Below, piece by piece: positions 27,017 through 35,973 of a stretch of 64,000 nt of DNA (its first letter is position 1; each line of letters opens with the position of its first letter). The stretch is from Bacteroidia bacterium (GTDB lineage Bacteria; Bacteroidota; Bacteroidia; Cytophagales; Flammeovirgaceae), in contig JAUIAB010000009.1 in assembly GCA_030425505.1 (NCBI GenBank), positions 1-64,000 of the forward strand, in the 5' to 3' direction. The position numbers and the translations under genes were made by a program. The notes beneath the pieces were generated by a model. That model was given only the letters and a program-made list of their open reading frames with translations, did no database searches and was not told the DNA's origin.

Positions 27017-27043
27017 TTTTTAATTTTTTTCTATTGTTTCCCA

Positions 27044-27328
27044 GTGAAAAAGTTTCCTTCTATATTTAAAATTCCAAGTTATAAAACATTCTTTTATGAG
27101 CCTAGATACTATGACCCAATAAAAGAAGATATTAAGAAAAGAGAGCAAAAAATTAAACTGGAATTAAAAAGAAAAATATCTGACAGTTCATTATCTGGCG
27201 ATGCTTTTCAGTATAAAATGAGTAGTTACTGGGCAAAGCATAGGCAAAGAGAACATAAGTCCATTGGTATTCGGCTTGTTTTAGTTGTAATTATTACTTT
27301 CCTTATTTTCTTGTTTTTTAGTTATTGA
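27044..27328 (+). CDS. Conserved small single-pass membrane protein, function unknown
   Basis: A 94-residue protein starting at a GTG (27044). The N-terminal half is basic and aromatic (FKIPSYKTFFYEPRYYDPIK), followed by a charged helix with coiled-coil character. The C-terminus is one membrane span (IRLVLVVIITFLIFLFF). Small proteins with the phrase Y.PR.YDP near the N-terminus are a recurrent uncharacterised family in Bacteroidota, sometimes misnamed riboflavin synthase subunit. It is divergent from the GH3 fusion and followed by a terminator at 27408. Confidence 0.7.
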   Translation: MKKFPSIFKIPSYKTFFYEPRYYDPIKEDIKKREQKIKLELKRKISDSSLSGDAFQYKMSSYWAKHRQREHKSIGIRLVLVVIITFLIFLFFSY

Positions 27329-27407
27329 AACTATGATAAAACTTATTAATCACCTTGCAAAGGTAGTAGGTCCTGCTTAGGAACAACCTAACAGCAATGG
27401 AATTGAT

Positions 27408-27439
27408 GCATATACTGCTTGCAGCATATGCCTTTTTTT
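27408..27439 (+). terminator. Rho-independent terminator
   Basis: GCATAT (27408-27413) pairs with ATATGC (27426-27431). An inner CTG/CAG stem closes on a four-base loop, and seven T follow (27433-27439). It lies about 80 bases after the small membrane protein gene. The bases from 27440 to 27540 contain nothing I can support. Confidence 0.65.
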
Positions 27440-27540
27440 ATATTACATCATTAAGCTTGGTGTGTCTAAAAAAAACCACTAACCATAACTGTTAAATCCC
27501 CCAAACTATATTATATAGCTATAATTTGAGGGAAGTATTT

Positions 27541-29595
27541 TTAATATGCTTTTCTCAGGTAATTACCATTCTTATCTACTACTATCCATTCGTTTTCATA
27601 TTGAACAGTAATTTCCCCGTGTTTGAAATAGTCTCTTCTGAAAGAAGTGTACTTTGGAGGAACAATTATTTTCCCAGTACTGTCTAAAAACCCTATTTTT
27701 CCATATTGAGCAAATAAAGCCCTGTCTTCCTTCAACTCTTTAATTTCTTCATAAATGATAGGGAGAATCTCGTTTCCTTGTGTATCAATTATACCGTATT
27801 TTCTAAACTTACTAGCCATAAAATTTCCTTTCCCAAACCGGTTCATGACAGTGTATTGACCAGGGATTATTTCCTTTCCAGTTATATCTAAAGCTCCAAA
27901 CTTGCCTGCTACTCTAAACCTAAAAACACCTGCTTCTTCTACATACTCTATTTCATCGTATTTAAAAGGAGTAACTTTTTTACCATTGGTATCAAAAAGT
28001 GCAAACTTAATAGCACTTTGTACAGTAAACCCTCTTAATCTTCCTTTGCTAAACATGATGGAGAATCCATCGTAGTACATTGCCGAAATTTCTTTCCCAT
28101 TCGTATTTACAAAGCCATATTTACCATCTCTTTTGGCTACAGAAATACCGTTGACGGGTTTAGTTATTTCCTGATACTTCATAGGTATGACTTCTGATCC
28201 AAATCGATCAATTATCCCATAAAATTCCCCTAGTTTAACTTTTGAAAAACCGTTTTCAAAATCAGTAGCATCATCATATCTAGGAGGAATTGCAATGTGT
28301 CCTCTATCGTCAATAAACCCATTCTTTTTATTAACCGTAATCTTTGCCATTCCCTCTTCAAAATCAGAAATATAGCTATACTGAAATGGAAGTACGGTTT
28401 GCCCTTGCGGGTTAATGATTCCATACATCCCATTTTTCTTAGCTACAGCTAGGTTAGGTGCTGATTTTCTATCAAATGAATAGAGCCTCTCAAACTCTAA
28501 AGGAATAACTACATTTCCTTGCATATCAATAGCCCCATATTTTCCATATTTTTCAACAATGGCGATATGATGATGATTAAAGTTTCTAGCAGTTCCATAT
28601 TGAAAAGGGATAACTACGTTTCCTGATTTATTGATATATCCATAAAGGTTGTTTTGCTTAACATGAGCTAAGCCTTCACTAAAAAACATGGCATCATCAT
28701 ATATTGGTGGAATGACAATCACCCCATCTTCGTTCATGAAGCCAAATTTCATATTATAGTTTTCGAGGGCTGTGATTAATGACATGCCTTCTTTTGGCTC
28801 ATCAATATCATCATATTTAGGTGTAATTACTACTTTACCACTATGATCAATAACCCCCCAGTTTTCTCCTTCTTTTACACCAATAAGTTTCTCACCAATA
28901 AGTTTATATTTATCGTATCTGTAAGGGATTACCAAGTTCCCTTGTGTATTAGCAAAACCAATCTTTCCAGCATTATCTTCAACAGCATGTAGCTTTTGAT
29001 ATGTATTTGTAGCACGTGTATTATTTGTTACAGTGCTGCTATTTACCTGGTCCGAACCGGGCGATTGGATTTTTTCCATCTTCTCATTGAAAACTAAAGA
29101 CATTGGAATTCCAGATTGCGTTTCGTATGTCAAGTACACTTTTCTGTCTTTAACATCGCAATCCACATTTTTTGCTCCAGTAATCTCGTATTCTCCCTGA
29201 AAAATCATTCTTCTATTGAATGTGCCTATATAATCTCTATCCCACTTATTGGTATACCAAACTGCAGTTAGTCCATCGTCAACCAAATAGCCTTTTACTT
29301 TCAGGTCTTTAAAAATATATTCCCCAATAAAATGCAGGTTTTTATCCCAGGTTCCTATGTAGTGAATACCGCTTTCATCTTTGTATCGTATAGCGGTTTC
29401 CTCTCCTTCTCCTCTATGAGAAACATATTTGAGTTTTTCTGGAAGCTTATACTGACCAGTAGCGACACCATTAACTCTTGTCTCTAAAATATTTTTTTCT
29501 TTAAAAAAGAAATACTTTACAACTCCATTTTGTGCGCTAACTGTTTGAAATACAGTTACAATAACTATCAAAAATGTACTAATTAAATTTTTCAT
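27541..29595 (-). CDS. Secreted WG-repeat protein
   Basis: A 684-residue protein with a signal peptide (LISTFLIVIVTVFQTVSAQ). After about 200 residues of beta-rich sequence come some 13 WG repeats of 35-45 residues and a partial 14th. Each has the pattern [WYF]G[FIV]I[DN]..G..VIP..Y, for example WGVIDHSGKVVITPKYDD and YGIIDTQGNEILPIIYEE. Such repeats form a beta-propeller or solenoid-like surface. The function of secreted WG proteins is not established. The ATG at 29595 is preceded within a few bases by copy B of the leader repeat. Confidence 0.9.
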   Translation of the reverse strand: MKNLISTFLIVIVTVFQTVSAQNGVVKYFFFKEKNILETRVNGVATGQYKLPEKLKYVSHRGEGEETAIRYKDESGIHYIGTWDKNLHFIGEYIFKDLKVKGYLVDDGLTAVWYTNKWDRDYIGTFNRRMIFQGEYEITGAKNVDCDVKDRKVYLTYETQSGIPMSLVFNEKMEKIQSPGSDQVNSSTVTNNTRATNTYQKLHAVEDNAGKIGFANTQGNLVIPYRYDKYKLIGEKLIGVKEGENWGVIDHSGKVVITPKYDDIDEPKEGMSLITALENYNMKFGFMNEDGVIVIPPIYDDAMFFSEGLAHVKQNNLYGYINKSGNVVIPFQYGTARNFNHHHIAIVEKYGKYGAIDMQGNVVIPLEFERLYSFDRKSAPNLAVAKKNGMYGIINPQGQTVLPFQYSYISDFEEGMAKITVNKKNGFIDDRGHIAIPPRYDDATDFENGFSKVKLGEFYGIIDRFGSEVIPMKYQEITKPVNGISVAKRDGKYGFVNTNGKEISAMYYDGFSIMFSKGRLRGFTVQSAIKFALFDTNGKKVTPFKYDEIEYVEEAGVFRFRVAGKFGALDITGKEIIPGQYTVMNRFGKGNFMASKFRKYGIIDTQGNEILPIIYEEIKELKEDRALFAQYGKIGFLDSTGKIIVPPKYTSFRRDYFKHGEITVQYENEWIVVDKNGNYLRKAY

Positions 29596-29598
29596 GTG

Positions 29599-29692
29599 TT
29601 TAAAATTTGTGACCTGTTTAGTTTGTTAGGCACACATTTTAAGCATTGCTTCTTGTGTTCCTCAATTTTAAACCAGACATGGTCTGTTTCAT
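29599..29692 (-). repeat. Dispersed leader repeat, copy B (upstream of the WG-repeat gene)
   Basis: Read on the minus strand, the copy keeps the tiny ORF MSGLKLRNTRSNA (29680 to a TAA at 29639-29641) and the CAGACCATGTCTG hairpin. The second overlapping frame starts MLKMCA and stops after six codons; without that stop it would continue QTKQVTNFKH into the gene. The copy ends ACAAATTTTAAACAC immediately before the ATG of the WG-repeat gene. Confidence 0.9.
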
Positions 29693-29726
29693 TCTTTTTA
29701 GTTTTAATGTTTTTCAGGATTTAATT

Positions 29727-31004
29727 TTATTGTTTTATCACCTCTACCGATCCAATCTCATTGTCCCAGTCAAAAAGTTGCTCTTGAGAGGTAATATATT
29801 CTTTCATCTGACCGTCAAAATAGTTTCCTCTATAAACGCGGAGTTTGTATCCTTTTCCTATTCGTATGGAGCTAATATTATGGTTGAAAATACTTAGCTT
29901 ACTAGCATTAAACTTTCCTTCTGTTAAGCTTTTTCTTCCACCATCATAATTCTTTTTAAAATATACTATTGCTCCTTCTATGTAAAAGTTGTCATTCACT
30001 GTAGATGAAGAAGAACCAGAACCACTAGGGTTATAATTTGCTGTCGTGCTTATCACTTCAAGAGAAGATATGTGGTTATCCCATTCTGAGCCTAAGTCAT
30101 CTACTGATGAAGTAAACTCAGCTGTTTTGCCTAAAAAGTTAGCATCTCTATATACAACAACTTTGTAGCCTAATGGTATTCGTATAGAACTAATCTTATT
30201 ATCACCTAGAGTAATCTGATAGTTGTTGTATTTTCCTGTTGAAACCACCTGATCTAATCCTCTGTATCCTGTAAATTGATAAAGAATCACTTTACCGTCT
30301 GACTCAGCAAAACCTGTATTGTTACTGTTGTTATTATTATCAGTAGAAGATGAACTATTGCTATTATCACTTCCCCCACCAGGGTAGTTTATATTAGAAT
30401 TATTATTATCTGTGTTTACAACTATTGGAGTAGAGCCGGGTACTATTACTTCTATAGAAGATATTTTGTCATTCCATGCTTCTCCTACATCTTGCGTTGA
30501 TTTTGTTAGCTCTTTGGATTCACCAGAGAAAGACCCTCCTTCATATATTTTTATTTTCACTCCTTCAGGAATTTCTATAGAGCTTATTTTATTATCAAAA
30601 ACGCCAAGCCTAGAAGAGTTATATGTCCCTGGACCAATTGCCTGCCTTCTTCCTTTAAAAAAATGGTGCTCATATATTGTAACAATTTCTTTGTCTTTCC
30701 AACCATCTCTGTACTCTCCTATCTTCCATTTTTTACTTTTTGATAGTTCATAGGCTGGAGAAAATTGAGAAAAGGTTTTTTCGCTTCCATTAGCCATTTT
30801 CACCTTTTTTATATAGCTCTTATTAAGGGTAAACTGTTGTGTTTGATATGGGTACGTGTAGTAAACGTTTTGATTATCTTCGTTTGTAACATGTACACCA
30901 ATAGTTTCCCCTGACCATTTTTCAATAACATCTACACTGCTTTGAGCATTTCCACATAAAAAAGAAATAAAAACAGCAATAACGGCTAGTATTTGTGTTC
31001 TCAT
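29727..31004 (-). CDS. Secreted protein with three beta/gamma-crystallin-like modules
   Basis: A 425-residue protein with signal peptide (ILAVIAVFISFLCGNAQ). Three modules of about 80 residues lie near 108-190, 236-320 and 343-425. Each has the paired pattern of aromatic/glycine turns (YEHHFFKGRRQAIGPGTY then NKISSIEIP; YQFTGYRGLDQVVSTGKY; FKKNYDGGRKSLTEGKF) typical of beta/gamma-crystallin or I36-inhibitor folds. A low-complexity Asn/Ser/Gly linker lies near 195-230. Crystallin modules often bind calcium and stabilise extracellular proteins. No T9SS tail is evident. It is upstream of the WG-repeat gene on the same strand, separated by copy B of the repeat, so cotranscription is possible. Confidence 0.82.
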   Translation of the reverse strand: MRTQILAVIAVFISFLCGNAQSSVDVIEKWSGETIGVHVTNEDNQNVYYTYPYQTQQFTLNKSYIKKVKMANGSEKTFSQFSPAYELSKSKKWKIGEYRDGWKDKEIVTIYEHHFFKGRRQAIGPGTYNSSRLGVFDNKISSIEIPEGVKIKIYEGGSFSGESKELTKSTQDVGEAWNDKISSIEVIVPGSTPIVVNTDNNNSNINYPGGGSDNSNSSSSTDNNNNSNNTGFAESDGKVILYQFTGYRGLDQVVSTGKYNNYQITLGDNKISSIRIPLGYKVVVYRDANFLGKTAEFTSSVDDLGSEWDNHISSLEVISTTANYNPSGSGSSSSTVNDNFYIEGAIVYFKKNYDGGRKSLTEGKFNASKLSIFNHNISSIRIGKGYKLRVYRGNYFDGQMKEYITSQEQLFDWDNEIGSVEVIKQ

Positions 31005-31094
31005 AATTAGTAATTTATAATCGCTTTTAAACTTTAAAAGGTTTTGTTTTTAACGAAAAAACATAGAGTAAATTGTGTTTGTTAGTTTATTGAA

Positions 31095-32279
31095 TTACAC
31101 TTTTACTTTCAATGACTTCACTTGTGATACGTTTTTTAAACGTAAAAGGTACAAAAAAGCCATAAAGCAAAACAGACAACTCACTAAAAATGTAAATTTA
31201 AAGTTTTCTGGGTTGTTTTTGTACAGCCAACCAGAAGAAAGAGATCCTATTCCTACGCCTAGCTCCAGTGCAATAAATAAGCTTGCTAGACCTCTTCCTT
31301 TATACTTTGGATTACTTAAATCTACAGCCCAGGCAAAAATAGTAGGGGCATTAATCCCAATTCCTAATCCAAGAATGCTAGCGGATATAAAGAGCATAGT
31401 AGCAGATTGGCTAAAGGCTATGCCCAGCAAACCACATAAAGCTAAAAATACTGCTATTCTTAGCATGATTACCCTTCCGTATTTATCTGCTGCATTTCCT
31501 GCCAATAACCTAGAAATCAAAGAGCTTACTGTCATATACACAAAAAAGAGACCTTTGTTTTCAATACCTAAGTACTCGCTAAAATCAGGAATAAGAATCA
31601 GAATTGTTCCAAAAGCATAAAGAGTTAAAATCATAACAATACAGGGATTTGTAACTCGCGGCTCAAAAAGATCTTCGGTTGAAATTTTTAATAGTGAAAA
31701 CCTAAATTTTTCTCTTTCTTGTAGCGATTCTTTCATTCCTATAAAAATGGCTACCGATAGTATAGATAACACCGAAGCTGTCTGAAACATAGCTTCTATA
31801 TTGAATTGCATAGCTATTTCACTACCAACTGCTGGGCCTATTGCCATCCCAGAACTTCCAAAAAAACCTAGCAAACCTAAACCTTCCCCTCTTCTTTCAG
31901 CAGGAATTATATCTGCTAAAAAGGCGGTTGATGCTGTTGGCTTGAAACCATTTGCAAAGCCATGAACAAACCGAATTGACAAAAAAACAAGAGGTGACCC
32001 TGCCAAAGGATAAATAAAACAACATGCGGCACCTATTAATGATCCTATTATCATTATTGGAAGTCTTCCTACTGTATCGGAGAGCTTACCGCTAAAAGGT
32101 CTCGATAATGCTGCCGAAAGAGTAAATAAGGCTATAATTAATCCTAGGTACTTACTTCCACCTAAGTCTTTTAAATGTTTTGGGAGCTCAGGTATGATCA
32201 TATTAAAGCTCATAAAGAACATTAACGAGCTTATGCACAGTAACCAGAATTGTTTGTTATATCCTCTAAAGGAAAGCAT
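31095..32279 (-). CDS. MFS transporter
   Basis: A 394-residue integral membrane protein with about 12 hydrophobic spans. The cytoplasmic loop 2-3 has the MFS motif A-like signature (SRPFSGKLSDTVGRLP), and a similar loop lies in the second half (SRLLAGNAADKYGRV). The overall pattern fits the drug:proton antiporter/efflux type (multidrug or metabolite efflux), but no substrate can be assigned. The gene stands alone between the crystallin-like gene and the divergent tatA. Confidence 0.9.
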   Translation of the reverse strand: MLSFRGYNKQFWLLCISSLMFFMSFNMIIPELPKHLKDLGGSKYLGLIIALFTLSAALSRPFSGKLSDTVGRLPIMIIGSLIGAACCFIYPLAGSPLVFLSIRFVHGFANGFKPTASTAFLADIIPAERRGEGLGLLGFFGSSGMAIGPAVGSEIAMQFNIEAMFQTASVLSILSVAIFIGMKESLQEREKFRFSLLKISTEDLFEPRVTNPCIVMILTLYAFGTILILIPDFSEYLGIENKGLFFVYMTVSSLISRLLAGNAADKYGRVIMLRIAVFLALCGLLGIAFSQSATMLFISASILGLGIGINAPTIFAWAVDLSNPKYKGRGLASLFIALELGVGIGSLSSGWLYKNNPENFKFTFLVSCLFCFMAFLYLLRLKNVSQVKSLKVKV

Positions 32280-32479
32280 TTCTTAAATATCTAGTAGGCA
32301 GCTTTATTGCTAAGTTAGGTTAAATAAAGATAGCCTTATCCAAAAACTGTATCTAACCTATATTTCAAGTAAAAATAGACGTTAATTAATGGTAAAGCGC
32401 TTTTAATATTTCACTAAAACTATTTACCCCTCAAAAAGTGTTCGTATCTTAGTATATAATTTTAAAAACTGTAGGACTT

Positions 32480-32695
32480 ATGTCTTTTTTATCAATTTTA
32501 CTTTTTGGAATGCCAGGTGGATGGGAGTGGGTTATTATTGTTTTGGTTGTGCTTTTACTTTTTGGAGCAAAGAAAATTCCTGAGCTTGCTAGAGGTTTGG
32601 GAAGAGGAATTAGAGAATTTAAGGATGCTACTAAAGAAGTAAAAAAAGAAGTTAGTGAAGCTGGAAAGGATATTAAAGATGTTGAAACTCACTAA
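32480..32695 (+). CDS. tatA: Sec-independent protein translocase TatA
   Basis: A 71-residue TatA/E-family protein. It has a short periplasmic N-terminus, one membrane span ([14 protein letters not shown]), the [20 protein letters not shown] hinge and amphipathic helix, and a charged lysine/glutamate tail. It forms the pore component of twin-arginine export of folded proteins. The tatC partner is not in this window. gatA begins 38 bp downstream. Confidence 0.93.
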   Translation: MSFLSILLFGMPGGWEWVIIVLVVLLLFGAKKIPELARGLGRGIREFKDATKEVKKEVSEAGKDIKDVETH

Positions 32696-32733
32696 TTGCT
32701 TGTTTTTAAACTTTATTTAATTTTTTTTACAGC

Positions 32734-34170
32734 TTGTTTGAGTCATTAAGCAAAATTCAATCAGCACTCAAAGAAAAATCTATATCGTGCTGTGAGCTGG
32801 TAGAGTACCATCTTCAGAGAGCAGGAGAGCATCAAAATATTAATGCATTCTTGGAAGTATATGCTGAAGAAGCTATTGCTTCTGCTAAGCGAATAGATAA
32901 AAAAATCTCAAAAAATGAAGTAGGTAAACTTGCAGGGCTTGGACTAGGAGTTAAGGATAATATTTGTTACAAAGACCACAGAATGCAGGCTGGAAGTAAA
33001 ATTTTAGATGGTTTTATTTCGCAGATTTCTGCAACAACAATAGCCAGGGTTTTAGAAGAGGATGCTATTATTATTGGAAGACAAAATTGCGATGAGTTTG
33101 CAATGGGCTCTTCTAGCGAAAACCCTCATTTTGGACATGTCAAAAACTTTCATGACCTAGAACGAGTTGCTGGTGGGTCTTCAGGAGGGTCAGCAAGTGC
33201 AGTTGCTGCGGATATGTGCTTAGCTTCTTTTGGGTCAGACACAGGAGGTTCTGTTCGCCAACCTGCTGCTTTTTGTGGAGTTGTAGGGCTAAAACCAACA
33301 TACTCGAGAGTATCGAGGTATGGTTTAGTTGCTTATGGCTCTTCTTTTGATACTATTGGACCTATTACTAAATGCGTGGAAGACGCAGCCCTTCTCTTAG
33401 AAGTAATGGCAGGTCAGGATAAAAATGATGCTACTTCTTCTTCTAGAAGTGTTCCTTCTTTTTCTAAGTCTTTAAACAACTTCAATACTAATTGGAAAAT
33501 TGGTTTTGTATCCGATACTTTGAACCACTCTTTAATTTCTCCAGAGGTTAAAAATGCGGTCTTTGGTGTATTAAAATGGTTAGAGGGTAATAGTTTTGCT
33601 GTTAGTGAGGCTTTTTTTCCACTATTAGAATATATTCCTCCTACTTATTATATTTTATCAGCAGCTGAAGCTTCTACTAACTTGGCTAGATACGATGGTA
33701 TACGATACGGGCTTAGAACAGAGAATCCTGAAAACCTGGAAGCGCTTTATAAAAAAACTAGGGCTGAAGGTTTTGGTGATAAGGTAAAAAGGAGAATTAT
33801 GCTTGGGAACTTTGTTCTATCTTCTAGCTATTATGATACTTATTTTACTAAGGCACAAAAAGTAAGAAGGCTTATTAAAGGAGAAACAGAAAAGCTTCTC
33901 TCTCAGTATGACTTTTTAGTATTACCTACGACACCTACTACTGCTTTTAAAGCAGATAAGTTTGATGAGAATAATGTTGTCGAAGCGTATTTAGCTGATC
34001 TTTTTACTGTTCAGGCTTCGGTATCTGGAGTTCCTGCAATTTCTATTCCTGTAGGGAAAGACAGCAATGGTTTACCAATTGGTTTACAAATTATGTCTAA
34101 GCATTTTGAAGAAGAAAAGCTTCTTTCGTTTGCATATTTTATTGAGCAGAATTTTACTAAGAAGGCGTAA
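32734..34170 (+). CDS. gatA: Asp-tRNA(Asn)/Glu-tRNA(Gln) amidotransferase subunit A
   Basis: A 478-residue amidase-signature enzyme, the glutaminase subunit of GatCAB, which converts mischarged Glu-tRNA(Gln) or Asp-tRNA(Asn). The catalytic Lys is Lys74 (LGVKDNI), the serine region is GGSSGGSASAVAADM near 147-161, and the cis-serine lies in SDTGGSVRQPA near 173. Length matches the family. Translation starts at a TTG (32734); no ATG precedes it in frame, and MFESLSK is a plausible N-terminus. GatB and GatC are not in the window. Confidence 0.95.
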   Translation: MFESLSKIQSALKEKSISCCELVEYHLQRAGEHQNINAFLEVYAEEAIASAKRIDKKISKNEVGKLAGLGLGVKDNICYKDHRMQAGSKILDGFISQISATTIARVLEEDAIIIGRQNCDEFAMGSSSENPHFGHVKNFHDLERVAGGSSGGSASAVAADMCLASFGSDTGGSVRQPAAFCGVVGLKPTYSRVSRYGLVAYGSSFDTIGPITKCVEDAALLLEVMAGQDKNDATSSSRSVPSFSKSLNNFNTNWKIGFVSDTLNHSLISPEVKNAVFGVLKWLEGNSFAVSEAFFPLLEYIPPTYYILSAAEASTNLARYDGIRYGLRTENPENLEALYKKTRAEGFGDKVKRRIMLGNFVLSSSYYDTYFTKAQKVRRLIKGETEKLLSQYDFLVLPTTPTTAFKADKFDENNVVEAYLADLFTVQASVSGVPAISIPVGKDSNGLPIGLQIMSKHFEEEKLLSFAYFIEQNFTKKA

Positions 34171-34224
34171 GTCTTTTTTCATTAAGCTTGAGTTGATATT
34201 TTTAACAGATTAATTAAACTTTTT

Positions 34225-35178
34225 ATGAAATACTCTTTTTCAGAAAAGAAAGATACTAGGTCTGGGTTTGGAGATGGTCTTTTAGAGGTTGCAAAAAAAA
34301 ATGATCGTGTTGTTGGACTTTGTGCCGACCTAACGGGGTCTTTAAAGATGGGTGATTTTAAAAAAGCTTTTCCAGATCGGTTTTTTCAGGTTGGCATTGC
34401 AGAGGCTAATATGATAGGTATTGCTGCAGGGATGACTATTGGAGGCATGATTCCTTATACCGGGACGTTTGCTAACTTTTCGACGGGGAGAGTTTATGAT
34501 CAGATCAGGCAGTCTATCGCATATTCTAAAAAGAATGTAAAGATTTGTGCATCCCATGCTGGTTTAACTTTAGGTGAAGATGGTGCTACACACCAAATCC
34601 TGGAAGATATTGGTCTAATGAAGATGTTACCTCATATGACAGTTATTAATACTTGTGATTATAACCAAACAAAGGCAGCTACTATTGCTATAGCAGATTT
34701 GGAGGGGCCTGTTTACCTAAGATTTGGAAGACCTAAAGTACCTGTTTTTACTCCTGACAATGACTCTTTTGAAGTAGGAAAAGCAGTTCAGCTATGTGAA
34801 GGAAGCGATGTGACAATAATAGCTACTGGTCATTTGGTATGGGAAGCTTTATTAGCGGAAGAAATTTTAAGTAATAAAGGTTTGTCTGTTGACGTTATCA
34901 ATATTCATACGATTAAACCTTTGGACGAAAAAGCAATTATCGATTCTGTAAGAGAAACAAAATGTGTGGTTACTGCCGAAGAACACCAGATTTTTGGCGG
35001 TTTAGGAGAATCTGTGGCAGGTGTTTTAGCAAGATCCTTTCCTGCACCTATAGAAATGGTTGGAGTTAAGGACTGCTTCGGGGAAAGTGGAGAACCTGAT
35101 GAGTTGATGGTTAAGTACGGTTTAACCAAAAATGAGATAGTAGATGCAGCAATGAAGGTGATAGCTAGAAAGGCTTAA
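34225..35178 (+). CDS. Transketolase C-terminal subunit (split transketolase)
   Basis: A 317-residue protein with the pyrimidine-binding and C-terminal domains of transketolase (RDGFGDGL-like start SRSGFGDGLLEVAKK is replaced by TRSGFGDGLLEVA; QVGIAEANMIGIAAGMTIGG near 52-71; GLTLGEDGATHQ near 113; C-domain from about 190). In many Bacteroidota transketolase is split, with the thiamine-pyrophosphate-binding N-terminal half encoded just upstream. Here gatA is upstream and no N-terminal half is visible in the window, so the partner must be elsewhere. Membership in the dehydrogenase E1-beta/DXS superfamily is certain, and the transketolase assignment is likely. Confidence 0.88.
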   Translation: MKYSFSEKKDTRSGFGDGLLEVAKKNDRVVGLCADLTGSLKMGDFKKAFPDRFFQVGIAEANMIGIAAGMTIGGMIPYTGTFANFSTGRVYDQIRQSIAYSKKNVKICASHAGLTLGEDGATHQILEDIGLMKMLPHMTVINTCDYNQTKAATIAIADLEGPVYLRFGRPKVPVFTPDNDSFEVGKAVQLCEGSDVTIIATGHLVWEALLAEEILSNKGLSVDVINIHTIKPLDEKAIIDSVRETKCVVTAEEHQIFGGLGESVAGVLARSFPAPIEMVGVKDCFGESGEPDELMVKYGLTKNEIVDAAMKVIARKA

Positions 35179-35258
35179 AATATTTCATAAAAAACGTTAA
35201 GTTTGATAGCTTTAAGCAAGTTCTTTGTAGTTTTCTTATAGGTTTTATTAAAAATATT

Positions 35259-35927
35259 ATGGCTTGTAAACAATTTAAGTTTTCTTATTTCGCTGTTTTT
35301 TTCCTAAGTGTCATTGTTCTTTTTTCTTTAGACGGTTGTAAAAGCCAGAAAAAGTTAGCCGCTGAAAGAGAAGCTGCGGCAAAAGCAAGACAAATTAGTA
35401 AAGCTAAAAACGATTTGAAATCTCTTTTAGCTGATAACACCTCTACCCCAGAAGAAAAAGAGAGGGTTTTAAACAGAATTAAGTCTATGAACCTTGAAGA
35501 TAGTGAAGTTCAAAGGCTAATCAATGAAGTAGAACTTATGGTTGCCGAGGAAAAGGAAGCTGCTCTTGCTGAGAAAGAACGAAAATTAAGAGAAGAGGAA
35601 AGAAGGAGAAAAGAGCAGGAGGATATGCTAAGAAAAGACTCCAAAGCACCAACCGTTTATGACTTCTTTGATCAAATAGTAGGAGCAGGAAATAATGACT
35701 CTGCTAATGACTTAATTGACAATGCTCTAGACTTATTTTCATCCAATGATACCCCTGTCCTAATCATTGTTAGTGAAGGTGATGGTTATACAGATTACGA
35801 TAAACCTACCACTATCCAGAAATATTTGAACTATTTGAAAGATCAAAAGAAAGATCTGAATGAGATAAAAAATATTAAGTTCAATGATTACGGAAAGATT
35901 ATTGAACTGGAGTTGAAAAGAAAATAA
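35259..35927 (+). CDS. Coiled-coil lipoprotein, unknown function
   Basis: A 222-residue predicted lipoprotein with a hydrophobic signal and lipid-attachment Cys27 (LFSLDGCKSQ). A long charged helix rich in Glu, Lys and Arg follows (about 30-135), very likely a coiled coil. A small C-terminal domain (about 150-222) contains SANDLIDNALDLFSSNDTPVL and KPTTIQKYLNYLKD. That last domain is related to the one in the next gene, which has a similar NRVIERALELFSEGSQIGVS and a following KYFEHL, so the two genes look like paralogues. Function is unknown, and the envelope location is inferred from the lipobox. Confidence 0.75.
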   Translation: MACKQFKFSYFAVFFLSVIVLFSLDGCKSQKKLAAEREAAAKARQISKAKNDLKSLLADNTSTPEEKERVLNRIKSMNLEDSEVQRLINEVELMVAEEKEAALAEKERKLREEERRRKEQEDMLRKDSKAPTVYDFFDQIVGAGNNDSANDLIDNALDLFSSNDTPVLIIVSEGDGYTDYDKPTTIQKYLNYLKDQKKDLNEIKNIKFNDYGKIIELELKRK

Positions 35928-35973
35928 CTCTAAAAGATTACACCATAATACAAATTTGCATAAAAACTTGAAT

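Noticed and set aside
27329-27540. A tRNA in the gap after the small membrane protein gene
   Set aside because: No cloverleaf or TTCRA loop is visible; the paired segment is explained by the terminator at 27408.
28200-29000. Internal DNA repetitiveness of the WG-repeat gene as a possible satellite or array
   Set aside because: The repeats are conserved at protein level but diverged in DNA, as expected for a coding propeller.
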